This document shows positions 23,401 to 35,019 of a DNA stretch of 64,000 nt, in pieces; the first letter of the stretch is position 1, and every line of letters starts with the position of its first letter. The position numbers and the translations under genes were made by a program. Where the stretch lies: NCBI GenBank assembly GCA_018350325.1, contig JAEVLN010000012.1:1881991-1945990 (forward strand), read 5' to 3'. Under the pieces are notes generated by a model. It searched no databases. It worked only from the letters and a program-made list of their open reading frames with translations, and had not been told where the DNA came from. The stretch comes from Globodera rostochiensis (Eukaryota; Nematoda; Chromadorea; Rhabditida; Heteroderidae).

Positions 23401-25312
23401 AAAATACGGATTTTGCTATTCAAAGTGTAAAGCGGGACAAAACTCCAACAACCGATGATCGTTTGATTCGCTTTTTACACCGTTCTTTCAACAAATTTCT
23501 GAAGATTTTGACCACGCTAATTTCCTTCCCCCCATTTATTATGTATAAACTCAGAATGCTGACATATTATACATACCTAAACAATAAACTCATTCTAAGT
23601 TCAGGAATGTTGGCTTTCGAAAAGCCGTAAAAAGGGGGGTTTAAATTGCATCACCTTTCATTGTCTTCGTTTGTCAGCGCCCTCGTCCAATCAAAATTCC
23701 CGTTTTACCCAAGTTTAAAAATTCAGTTTGGCAAACAGAAGTTAGTAATCTAACTAAAGGAGCTGACTTAAGACGGGGTTGATGGCCACCAAACCAAAGT
23801 CGAAGCGATCGGATCATCGATCGATTAGTCGCATGGTTCAATCGATCTTCATAAGTTAGTGTTATTAATTGTTTCGGCCTCTATTCCCCTCACACTCTGT
23901 TCGTTCAATCGACAGAAACTACATATGAACGTGGCGTTACTGGCCTGCTGAAAATGATAAATTATGGAATGAATACAATGAGTTGGAGAATTTATGTCGC
24001 AATCGTTTCTCTACCCCCCACCCCCCCCCCCCCCCCCTGCACCCATCCCCAACAATCGCTCCGATTCGATTGATTGTGTGTCAATGGATTGATTGGATCA
24101 TTGGAAAGCGAAGGTCGTCGCACTATAAATAAATTGTATCTCTTCGGGAGTTTGTTTGTGGAGCATAAGCGCACACTAAAGAAGGGCGGATGACGACACA
24201 AACGGACGGACGGGCGGCTGCGAGTGCAGCACTCACTGACAATGAGCGCATCAAAAATAATTACAAATTAACGACGCACAAAAATATTAAAAAATCCTTA
24301 ATTAATACATACATAATTAGGGTGACGATTCTAGTTAATTAAGTAACTATTTTTTCAGCTGCTTTGTTTTGTCGAGATATGTACAAAACCTTTTAAGGTA
24401 TCGTTGTTATTTTTACACATATTTTTTCAAGCTATTTTTGCTTTCGAAAATTTTCACCCCATTAATAATATAATTTATGTAATGTAATTGCCGTAACTAG
24501 CAAATGCTTAAACAGAAAAAAATGTTCGTCAGCTAAAAGGACAAAGCAAAATGGGCGCAATCAATCGCCTTCAAACCGATGAATACCTCCGTTTACAACT
24601 TTTTTTATTCCCGTTACATTTATTGTTTTTATAGGAATTGGAAAATTGTGGCCAATTTAACTCTTTCCGTGCGATTATTATTCCGGAAACCATCACTTTC
24701 CATTTGTTGTCCGGCCAACAAAAACATTTCACTAAGTACCAAATGTCCTCAAAGGAAACACCATGACATTTTGTCCACCCGATATTTTATCCAGACGACA
24801 TTTTATCCAGACGACATTTTATCCATACGACATTTTATCCAGACGACATTTTGTCCACAAGACATTTTGTCCACTTGCAAAATCTAACACCGGCTTTTAA
24901 AGTCTTTTAATCTTGTCATTTAAAAACAAATTTTACCTAATTGAGCAAAATGGAAAAATCAACAGATTTTGTAACTCATTTCTCATCTGTCTCATTACCA
25001 TTTTCATGATCATCTCCGCGCGGACATGCAGACCTTCCACAAAAGCTTGCATCACTAGGCTCAGCAGGCGTAGAGCGTCCATTATCAAATTGCGTTATTA
25101 TTTAAATGACAAGATTAACAAATGACTAATTGCTTCTCATTCTTAGATTAAAAGTCGGCTTTTTGCCAGCATTTAAGGAAATGTCAGCGTACCAAAGAAA
25201 CACCATTTGAGGAATATCAGTGGGGAAAAAAGTTATTTATTTGCCGTTCAAAGGTCGAAAACAAACTTTCCAGAGAAGCTGTTTTTATAAACATTTGTTC
25301 CAAAAACATTTG
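23401..25312. other. Long AT-rich intergenic region
   Basis: 1.9 kb without a convincing gene. Contains a C run (24007-24037), a 16-bp tandem repeat at 24765-24874 and AT-rich DNA upstream of the MFS transporter. No known RNA gene recognised. Confidence 0.55.
24765..24874. repeat. 16-bp tandem repeat, about seven copies
   Basis: Consensus GACATTTTATCCAGAC, with TTTTGTCCAC variants at both ends of the array and TTTTATCC units in the middle. Confidence 0.93.
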
Positions 25313-28144
25313 ATGGTGCCACCCCGAACAAATCTTGTGCTGAATATTGGCGAAGACGGGGGGAAGGTGAATGGACGTCAGCTAGCTCTAAGGCAGGGGG
25401 CACCGGCGGAGGATGGAGGAGGGGACGACGGGGCCGAGCGTGGCGTTCTGTTGTTAGGGGAAGGAAGCGGTGACAAAAAACAACGGCTTATGATTAGCGG
25501 TGGGGGTAGTGACGGCGGCACAGACATTGCCGCCATTCCTGTGGCAATGCTCCATTTTGCACACTCAACCCGATATTTGGTCTGTTTTTTAATTGGAATT
25601 ATTCTTTCCCCTCGTGGGGTGGAAGGGTTTCAAAATAATTTATGCCACTGTTTGCGTTATTAAGGTGCTCTTTCTGACGACAATGTGTCTGTCGATAGTC
25701 ATGTCCAATTCGGTGGCGCTCAACTTCACCGTCATTTGCATGAACAACGTTGTTGATGTTGCGTCCGATGGTTTGCCAACGACTGAACGGAGTGGTGACG
25801 CCGCCGATGCTATCGTCGGCGAATGGGAAACGACCGTTCTCATTGGCGACAACGAAAATTCCACCGTCGCCGCCGCATCGTTCAAAGGTCAATCGATCAG
25901 TCCAAAAAAAATGAACAAATTTGTAAAAAAATGTTTTTTTTTTTGCTTCAAAATTTAGGGCTTCGGTCGATGTTCACTAACGCCCAGCGCGCCATGCTTT
26001 TCTCCGCCGTTCCTGCGGGCACTTTTCTTGGCGCTCTGCCGATCACACCGCTGGCATTGCGCTACGGGATGCGGTAAAAGATAATTTTTTTTTGTCTGAT
26101 TATTGGGGGTTGACACAGAATCGGTGTCAATGAATGATCTGTGGCATTTCAGCAAAACGTTCTTCTTGTACGGGTTGATCTCGGCATTTTCCACTCTGTT
26201 CACGCCCCTTTCCGCCTTCACACACTTTGCACTGCTGCTGTTGATGCGCTTTCTGCAGGGCGTTGCCGTTGCAATTTGCTTCCCGGCCAGTGGTCAGAAG
26301 TTATGCCGTCTATAATTAGTGAATAGTGCCCGCTCACAGTTTTTTGTTTGAATTTTTAAATATTTTTTCTTCTCTTTTTCGGTGCCATCATTTCCGAGTG
26401 GTGCCCTTTGCGCAGGGCGGGCACCGTTATTGCGCTGCTCTCCGGCCACATTCAGGCGAGTGGCCAATGAGCAAAACCATTTGACGGGCCAATTTAATTT
26501 TGCTTTTTTAATTTTTAGTTTGGCCCCATTTTGACGATGCCTTTGGCCGGCGAGCTGTGCGAGTCGCGTTGGGGTTGGCCGGCACTGTTTTACATTCAGG
26601 TGCTTTGAGACGGCACTTTGTTTTTGCCCTTTTTCGGCCTCATTAAATTAATTAATGTTCCCTGGCGCATTCATTAGGCCGTGCTCACTGTGCTGGCATT
26701 TGCCGCCTTTTTTGCCTTTTTCCGCGACTCGCCCCGCCAGCATCGAAATGTTTCCAGCAGAGAATTGGGCAACATTTTGCGGGGAAAGGCACCGACGCAT
26801 TCGAACGTTTCGTCACGCAACGGAATCCCTTACGGGGCGATGGTAAGACGAATTTGGTTTTGTTTTTTGTTATTCTCATTTTTGTCTTCTGCAGTTTCGC
26901 GACCCGGCAGTGTGGGGCGTCTTGTTGTGCAGCATGGGCGCCACGTTCGGCTTTTACGTGTTCATGCAGTACGGTCCCATCTACCTGAATAAGGTGGACG
27001 ACTTGAAAACATTGTTTCACAATTAATTTTGTGCCCAACAGACCCTCAAGTTCGACGTGGAACGCACCGGCTTCGCGGTGGCATTGCCCTCGCTGCTGTC
27101 GCTGTTGGCCAAATTTATTGTGGGGCCTGCCAGCGATTACGCGACGTAAAGTTTTGGACATAATTTTTATTTAAAAAAATTTTCTCATTTTTTTCCCCGT
27201 TAATCTTTCAGCTTTTTGTCCGACCGAACGCGCGTCATTTTCTTCGCCACTCTCTCCCAATTTTTGATGGCCCTTTGCTTTTGCGCGTTGGCCCTTTTGC
27301 CGTCCGACTCGCCGCGTTGGCTTCTCCAAATGTGCTTTACCGCTGTGACCGTCGTGTGCGGAATAAATTGTGCGGGGGTAAGTGACCATTTTTATTTGTT
27401 ATATTTACTTAATCATAATTAATAAAATCTTTTTTCAGGTGGGCAAAAGTGCGTTATTGGTCGGTTTTTGCTTCTTTTTTTTTGATTTAATTTAGTTTTA
27501 AAATATTTTGAAATAAACATTGTCAGATTTCGTCTCAATATGCCCCCGTCGTGTCGACATTCAGGTAGGTGATGGATATTCCGTTTTTTTGTGAGGCCCA
27601 CCCATTCCAATTGCATTTCCCCCACTTTTTCAGTGTGTTCGCCTGCTCCTGCACTATCATCGTCATCCCCGTGTTGGTCAGTGTACTGGCGCCGGACAAC
27701 GAGCCGAGCCAGGTGCGTACGGGTGCATGGCCTTTACACAAACCCGTTCCCCTTTAATTTGTGGTCTTTCACGCCACGGCAATTCGTGTATGTGCCAAAC
27801 TTCCCGTCCATTTCCAGTGGTCCCGCATCTTTCTGATCGCCGCTGCCGTCATTCTGTGCTGTCTGTTTGCGTTCGATTGTACCGCTGAGGCGTCCCCCCG
27901 ACCGTGGACGACCTTTGACAAACGATCGTCGAAGAACGGCGACGCCGGCGGGGGAAACGAAGACGCAAGGGCGGAGGAGGAGGAGGAGTTGCGGGACGAA
28001 CGGACTGAAGAACGAACGAATGAGAAGGCGAAGGAGTCACTAAATCAGTGCATAACAACCCCTCGGGGGCCGTCGTCGGAGCAGGAACAGCACCAACTGA
28101 CGACCACCACGACAGTCAATTCATCGGCACACAATTGTTGTTGA
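25313..28144 (+). CDS. Major facilitator transporter, SLC17-like (vesicular anion/glutamate or sialin group)
   Basis: Twelve-helix membrane carrier. After an acidic Gly-rich N terminus, STRYLVLFLTTMCLSIVMSN and VALNFTVICMNN form helix 1 and its exit. An extracellular loop with NxS/T sites follows (about 25750-25885). Then come RAMLFSAVPAGTFLGALPIT, FALLLLMRFLQGVAVAICFP with AIISEWCPLRRAGTVIA, FGPILTMPLAGELCESRWGW, GATFGFYVFMQYGPIYLNK, and SSQYAPVVSTF. The tail is acidic and Ser/Thr-rich, ending at 28144. These are family-level SLC17 features; the substrate cannot be told. The intron at 26456-26518 is GC-AG. The intron before AIISEW (26293-26381) keeps frame only if it ends in CG, so check for sequence error. 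Start at the first ATG, 25313. Confidence 0.87.
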
Positions 28145-28968
28145 TGAGCCAAACTTCTCTAAAACCTTCCATTGTTTTTGTTGTCCAAAATTTGCAGTTG
28201 GGCCAAGGCAAAGTGCCATAATCGATGGATTAATTGCCAAATTTAAACAAAATTGATTGATTGAATTGCATTGGCACACTGCAAATTCTCTCATTCTTCA
28301 TTTTCCATGTTTTACAATTTTTCCCTCTTTTTATTAAATGATATTTGCGCGTACTTTAAGGCCATTTTTTCCGTTGGCAGCCGATCTCTTTTCTCGTACG
28401 TCCCTTTTTAAGAGACTGCAGCCGAAATCCGCCGCCGATTTGTGCCCACTCAAATCATTTGATTGTTTTTAAGTCAAAACTTTAAATTGTGCCCATTTCA
28501 CTTCTCCTAACCCCGTCCTTTTGTTGTTTCTTTGTTTTTGCTAAATTTTGTACTTTAATTCAATTCCATAAATTCTCAAGTAAACTGGTAACAAAAGTGA
28601 TTAGAAAAAACAATAAAAATGCACCGGAAAACAATTATGAATTGATTATGGTAGACAAATTGGGCATTTAAAAAATAGATTTTTGGGAATTTAAAAAGGA
28701 GGATTTTTGGTATGAAAGACATTGACTCGAAGTGTTTGGCCGGGCCGAGTCTCGTGTCATGGACCGGTCTATACACCGTCCACAGCCCAGTTCAGATCGC
28801 CAGGGTCCAACCCTGATCCTCAATCATTCTGATCACGGACCCTCTAACCTGCTGGTCACAGGAGGACCCAGGTCCTGATCACACAGGCTCTTGACCATGA
28901 TCATATCTGATCACAGATTCTTTGATCACATTGACTTGGTTCCGATCATTGAGTCCCAATGTTTTTGA
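28145..28968. other. Intergenic, convergent 3' ends, TGATCA-rich
   Basis: AT-rich to about 28700, then a 200-bp stretch with many GATCA/TGATC words (28795-28975). No gene seen. Confidence 0.5.
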
Positions 28969-31280
28969 TCAAAGGGACCCGGCCCTGCCTCTTTGCACCG
29001 AGGACACGGTCGAGTCCGTGTTCTCGCGTCGCAACGGCAGCGGCGGGCGCTGCTGGCGGTGGTTGGTCCGTGCCGCCGCCGTCGTCGTCGTCCGCTGCCG
29101 TCGTTGGCCCGCGCTCCCGCGGCCTCCGCTTTGTACACTTTCCGTGTCCACGTCGCTAAATTCGTCCGCCGGAAGCAGCGGCGGCGGTGGCGGATGGGCC
29201 CGCGAGGGCCGATGCGGTGACCGATGGGCGCGGTGGTGGGAGGCCGACGTCAGCGACACGGACGGGTCCGAAGTGGCGGACGCGCGTGAGCGGCGTCGTT
29301 GATCTGAAAATTAAATGTGTTATCGATTTTATCCGATCAGTCCGCGTATATGATCTAGTCTTGATAACCGACTCGGGATCAAGGCAGATCAGAGATCAAT
29401 TTGGATTGAAACATAAACGCACAGCGTGACGGCAACGGCGGCGGTGGTGGCGGCACCCTCGGCGGTGGCGGGGGTGGGAACGGCACGTCATGGAACAGCG
29501 CCGTGTCCTCCGCCCCTCCGGCGCCGTCTTTCCATTCGACGTGGCGCGGACGCGGCGGCGGTCGTCCGCGCGGTAATGGCGGGTGAGGCGGCTCCGGCGC
29601 AAAACCGTTTTGTGCGCGGCGTGCACTTCGGTATCGTCGCGAGCGATGAATTTCGTCCGCTTGATCGCCCTCGGGCGACTCGTGCCCCGCCCGTGAGCGC
29701 TGCTTCTTTCGGCCCCATTTTGAGTGCCGAGGGTACAACTGAAATTTGAGCTCTTAGGGTGGATCTGCTTGAGGTGGTCGACCATCTCGAGTGAATGAAT
29801 AGGATTCAGTCCCGACGGCATCCCAACAACGCCAGCAAAGTCGGGATTGAACCTTGGAGGGTTATTCTCGACGCCCCCCCCCCCGGGGGTCGGAAAAGTC
29901 GGGAGATTTTGGGGTCACGGGTGGGTCGAGGACAAACACCCAACCTAGAAGTGAGGAATGCCCCCCGGGGAATGGCTTACTCACCTCGTCCTCATCCAGC
30001 ACGGTGAAGCCACGGTTGCGCTCTTCCTCCTCGTCCCGCTCCCTCTCCAGCGCTTCGTCCGCCTCCTCCTCATCTTCCGTGTCCATCCACTCCTCGTCCT
30101 GCTCCGCCTCCGCCTCTCTGGCCCCCCTGCGCTGGCGCCTGCTCCGTCTGGTGCGCCTCCGGCGCCGTTGTCCCGCCATTTCCTCCTCATTTTGTTGCGC
30201 TTCCTTTCGCTGCAAAAGTGCGTTCAGAATGGCGTACAGAATGATGAAGAAGGCGACCAGCGCGAGTCCGAGCGCCAGCAGCAAATAGGGGAACAAGCCT
30301 TTGGGGGATGAAAGTTTAGGAGGGATTAATTGGCAAAAAACTAAGGCAAGGGAATGGGAAAAACGGCAGATTGATCGATCGATCGATCGATCAGACGGTT
30401 TCGGTTTTATGGTCCGGCGTTCTCTGGACCGTTATGCACTTGTCCATGTCCAGAACACGGACCAGATCAAACCCAAAAAGATGCAAATAATCATTCTCTA
30501 CATATCCATACCCACCGTCCATGTCCTGGCCCATGTCGATGCTCCACCCTCCACCGCTGCCACTGCTCGAACCGCCTGAACCCCGCGTCGGCACCGCGTC
30601 CTTTAGTTGTGCCGTCCGTTTCTGCTGCTGCTGTCCTCTTCCACCGTCCAGAACGTTGTTGTTCCAACGCCTTCGGTGCTGGTGCGGCTGCTCCGTTCCA
30701 ACAATTGTCTTTGAAAGGGGGGAAAAATCGGCACATTTTCACAAAAAAAAAATTTGATTTTGATGGCATCGGGGGCACAAAGTTCGGTTCGGGGCCGCTC
30801 ACCTCGGACACTTCGGTGGTGGGCCATGCCCTCCTCGTCCGCGTCGTCAGCCCCGGCGGCAGCGCCGGCGGCGTTTGTCTCGCCGACGGCAAAACGGTCG
30901 TGGAGGACCAATTCTTCAGCTTTACTTGGATAATTCCGATGTTCATATCTGGGGACAAAGCTAATTATATATAATCCAATCGAAAATTGTCATTTCTTTT
31001 GTCTCACTTTGTTCCGGCCGATCGGGCGAAATTTGTTGTCGAAAGACGCGAAGATTTGTGGCACTTTCGTTGGGCAAGGCATCTGTTGAATTTTGCAAAT
31101 TTTGTAGGGCATTTTTGTATATTTAAAATTTCGAAACATCCAAAAATGACCTTGGGGCATAATTATCAGCAAAAGGACGACCGACGACAGAATTGCGTTC
31201 GCTGTCGGGGTACGGTGTCGCGTTACGGCATGCCAATTTGGCATTACGGTAGGCCTTGGCCTCTGCCGATGAGTGGCCAT
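28969..31280 (-). CDS. Unidentified single-pass membrane protein with acidic and proline-rich cytoplasmic part
   Basis: I do not recognise the family. Exon 1 (ATG at 31280) carries a hydrophobic stretch NAILSSVVLLLIIMPQ, likely a signal peptide. A phase-1 intron leads to DMNIGIIQVKLKNWSS. The next exon is Gln- and Gly/Ser-rich. A strong membrane segment follows (FPYLLLALGLALVAFFIILY, about 30230-30290), then basic RRRRRTRRSRR and acidic DEEWMDTEDEEEADE blocks and the sequence GFTVLDEDE. The last exons are proline-rich (FPPPPPPRVPPPPPP) and Ser-rich with DEFSDVDTESVQSG, stop at 28969. Six exons fit in phase. Orientation is probably type I, with a short outside and a long inside part. A receptor or adaptor role is only a guess. 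The longest frame of the Pro-rich exon was chosen because its join is in phase. Confidence 0.66.
30373..30392. repeat. (GATC)5 microsatellite
   Basis: Five perfect GATC units inside an intron of the 28969-31280 gene, followed by AG. Confidence 0.9.
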
Positions 31281-33022
31281 TTTGTTGGCAATTAAAGGAA
31301 GCCGAAAACGACGTTGTCGGGAACATTGGCACATTTTTTGTTGTTTGTCAAATTTTAGGCAATTTGTCGCCGCTTTTCATTTCCCCGGCAATTATCCCTC
31401 GGGCAATAATTTTTTTGTTTTTTTAAATTAAACGGTGCAATTTGAAATTCAATTGCGAAATGGAGACCACACTCGCTCACATAAACGAAAAGTGGAATAA
31501 ATTGTGTTGTGATCGATTCGTTCCCCACCCATTCATTTACCAGTCGCCCGAGGGGAGGGGGGGGGGGGGGGGGGCGGGGGTTGAGTTGATCAGTTGCGAT
31601 GGGCTGGCGATGATTGACTCTTCCAACATCGATTCCCCGACCGATGGCGGTGGGGTGGGGAGCAGAAATGCGGGGATTGGATTGGGAAAATGCGGGGAAC
31701 AACAAAACGCGGGGAGAGAGAAAAAAAGCGGGGAATGAAAAGAAACAAAAAATATTCATCTGCTGATGATTGATAAAAAGCGGAGCTCTGAGAGATGATC
31801 GGGCGGAAGCGATCGGAACAAACTGAAAAATGGGGCGATCGCGTCAAAAATCTTCGCGTGCCGGAAACTCCGTCCGTAAATGCCGGGGGCTTCCCGGGGG
31901 CTCGGGGGCGGGGATTGGCTTCTCCCCCCCGGGGAGCGGGGGATTGGCTTTTCGTCCCCCCCCCCCGCCTTTTTGCCCCGACAAACGAAGTCGGCAAATC
32001 AAAAGAAAATGCGTGAAAGTGTTGAGTTTTCCACGTCGACATCAATCAGTATAATCATTCATTTCATTCGTTCCCCCTCTCACCCAAATCGAATACATTT
32101 TGAAAAATGAACAAAGAAATTTTGGGTTTTGCGGGGGGGGGGGACGTTAAGGTCAAGAGATCACCGCCGCCGCTGCTCCTCTGGTCATTATTGCCGTGCC
32201 GATGATCAAAGCTGATCCCGACAAAATCTAAGGGAAAGTCAAAGTCCGACGACATTTTTTTAAGCTCAGATTAAACAAAAATGGGAGTTTAAATTTTTGG
32301 CCAAGTGCAAAAAAGGACCGATTTTTATGCCTTAAGCTAAAGCTTTACGTCACTCCCCCCCCCACACCCCCAATTATAGGCCAAAAGGGGATGGCTTTAA
32401 GTGCATTTTAATCTCTTATTCCTTATTTGAAATTCATCGTCGTCATATTTGTGCCATATTTGCCATTTTTCTAATGACGTTAATCTGATTTGTCTATTCT
32501 TTTTAATGACCTAAGCCAATGCCCGAGTGCCAGGCTTTCTGATCGATGGCACCGAAAAAAAATGTCGGAGTTGCAAATGGACCACCCGGTGCACTGACAC
32601 CCAATCCGTGGCCCCAATTATTTTTTGGCGGCGGAGGGAATGCGGGGAAAAGCGGTGACAAAAAGGTACAGCGGAAATGCCAATGCCAATGTATCAAATG
32701 GCGTAGACGCTAACGCTTCGGGCGATTTTTTTTATTGAACCCATTTGGACCTTTCATTACAGCAACACTTTGTTTGTTTACGCCGTCCCCCTCGTGCCCT
32801 TTTGGAAATGACCAACATTTTTTGGATGGAAAGGGGGGGGGACGGTTGGCATTGGCATTGGCACCGCCTCCCCCCCCCCGTCCGTCTGTCTGTCCATGGC
32901 AAAGCACTCATTCGTTGCAAATCGCCCCTTTTCCCCTCGAGGGATGCCGACACTAATGGCTCATCATTTGAAATGTAATAAGGGCACCATTTTTATCATT
33001 TGCAGATCATCGCAATTTCCTA
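31281..33022. other. Intergenic, G/C-run-rich
   Basis: 1.7 kb with G runs (31556-31574), C runs (31948-31960, 32355-32361, 32869-32878) and no frame with a recognisable domain. Includes the likely promoters of the membrane-protein gene (left) and of the first small secreted-protein gene (right). Confidence 0.5.
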
Positions 33023-33519
33023 ATGGCCTCCCGCAATTGTGCCATTTTGTGCGTCCAGCAGCAAAAGCAATGGCATGTACTGCTCGCCCTTCTGCTGCTG
33101 CTGCTGATTAGGCTGACTCAAAGTGATCAGCGAGTGAAGAAAGGCACGCATTTATAATTTTGTATATTTAAATTCTGATGGGTTTCCGACTTTGTGCCAT
33201 TTTTGGAGATCCGATGCCATTGGACATCGAAAGGGACAGCGGAGACGACACGGCGGAATATGCCGACGGCGTTTTCGTCGACGCGGTGCCAATGAACGTC
33301 GCTTCGAAGAGGGCATTTGCCGACCATTCGACGGTGGGAATCAAAGCAAATGCCAAGGGGGGGGGGGGGGGTAAAATGGCCAGAATTGGCCAAAAGTTTC
33401 AATATGTTAGGGATTCACCGCTCAATCCCAGCGGCTCTATTGGAGGGCGGCGCTTGGTTATTTATGGGTCCGGCCGCCGCTTTTATAACAAATTAAATGC
33501 CAAACAAAAAAATCCGTGA
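33023..33519 (+). CDS. Small secreted protein, VFVDAVP family, copy A
   Basis: No known family recognised. Exon 1 (33023-33143) encodes a signal peptide with core WHVLLALLLLLLIRLTQ. A 65-bp intron (33144-33208) follows; keeping the frame needs a GC donor (AAAG|GCACGC), or a GT donor a little earlier. Exon 2 gives an acidic stretch DSGDDTAEYAD, then GVFVDAVPMNVASK. The frame then runs through a poly-G tract (GGGGG) to a stop at 33519, so the C terminus is longer than in the other copies and may be degenerate. The phase-1 intron position matches copies B, C and E. It is the only copy on the plus strand. Confidence 0.62.
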
Positions 33520-34007
33520 AATTTTTGAATTTTAGACATTTTTTGCGGAGGATGTCGTCGCTTTTCGCTGGCGGGACGGGACCGGCCGGGACTGACTCCC
33601 ACCGTTTTTAATCGATTTTAAATTTTAAATTTTTATTTTCAACTTGGCAAATCCTTAAGCACTGGTTGTCCCGTCAGAAGCAACAAATTGAGCTGATTTA
33701 TACAATTAAATTTATTCTTTGCAATGCTATACATAAGCACAGATGAATGAATTGACAATGAGTGATTAGGTAGTATAATGAAGATCAACAATAAGCTATT
33801 TGTGGGTACAGAAACGGAAGATACAGTAATGCGACCCAATAACACAATACAATAATCTCATTAGGGGGTTAGGACATTAGGAAGGCAACAAAAGTGAGTT
33901 TTCGTCGCTGGGCTATAACAAAGCGTCGTCGACCTCAGTCAGTTTATGTCGTCGTCCTCCTCTTCTGAACGTGTTTAAAAGGGTGTAATTAGCCGGCCAT
34001 TCATCGC
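33520..34007. other. Intergenic
   Basis: AT-rich DNA between copy A and the 3' end of the E2 gene; nothing recognised. Confidence 0.45.
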
Positions 34008-35019
34008 CTATTCCGTACCGCTGGGCTCAGTGCTGCCGTCGACATCGTCCACATCGACCACCTCGACCGCGTCATTGGATGTCGACGTCGTCGGCACCAC
34101 ATAGTCATCGACAGTCTCCGGCACCACCACGTTCTCCTGTTTGGCCAGAATTTTTGATTCTTTCACTTGTTGCCTTAAAACAAAAACTGTTTGGTTTATA
34201 CGGATAAAGAATGAATGAACTAACCGGATTTTTTCCACATACTCCTGGTTGCCAAGTTCTGAACAATTTGAATTTCATTTCCACAAAATGACATTATTCC
34301 CCCCCCCACACTCACTTTTGTACTTGTCGTACATCGTCGATGCCGTTGGGTTAGCCGCCGACAAAGGGTTCGGCTCGTTCAGAAGTGAAATGATGGAAAG
34401 CAGCACCGTACGCACATTTTGGGTGGGACTCCACGCTTCACTGGTGCCTGTGCCGACTGCGCTGTGCAGGGTACTGATGCAGACGTCGCCGTTCTGAAAA
34501 TGTGAAATTTATTTTTTGTAAATCGAAGCTACAAAAACACCGGGTAAATATTTGGGTGCCACACTGGCGTAGTGAAACGAAATTTGGGCGGCGAGAACGG
34601 ATAATTTGACGGGAAGCTAATGACCTGAAAAACAATTTGGGGGATAAAATAAGTAGAGAAATGCGTACAAAAAGCACACACCGCTTTGAAGTATCCGCCC
34701 TGTAAATTTGGGAGAGCAAATTTAGCTTTAAGCATGTGCCAAACGCACTTGATATGGCGTGCCGGGAGGTCCGAAAATGCCAACCGTCCACGCCGAAATG
34801 TTGTTCTCGTCGCAAGAAATAGTGAAGCCTTCCATCGGTTTGGACTGAAGTGAACGGAGCTCCAACTGCAGAATACGAATGGTCGAGCTGTCCAGGCGGG
34901 GCGAAGCTTCGCCAGGCTGATGCTGGTTGTTCTGCTCGTTGCTTCCCGAGTCTCCGGGAATAAAAAACTGAAAATTGTCAAATAACGCTTTTTTAATTGC
35001 TTTAATTAGCTCTTACCAT
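34008..35019 (-). CDS. ubc-3: Cdc34/UBE2R-type ubiquitin-conjugating enzyme
   Basis: E2 enzyme that works with SCF (cullin-1) ligases in cell-cycle control. Exon 2 gives IRILQLELRSLQSKPMEGFT and WTVGIFGPPGTPYQ. Next come GGYFKAVISFPSNYPFSPP with FRFTTPVWHPNIYP, then NGDVCISTLHSAVGTG, where the Cys is the active site. The segment after it (HSAVGTGTSEAWSP) is the Cdc34-type acidic-loop region, shorter than in human. The E2 core ends with TQNVRTVLLSIISLLNEPNP. The C-terminal tail is acidic (DDYVVPTT, EVVDVDDVDGSTEPSG), as in Cdc34. The first exon seems to hold only the ATG (35017-35019) before a GTAAGA donor; an internal Met (MEGF) is the alternative start but would cut the E2 fold. Confidence 0.92.

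Noticed and set aside
23705..23716. TTACCCAAGTTT, identical to part of nematode SL1
   Set aside because: Twelve matching bases only; no donor GT after a full leader, and no Sm site or stem structure seen for an SL RNA gene.
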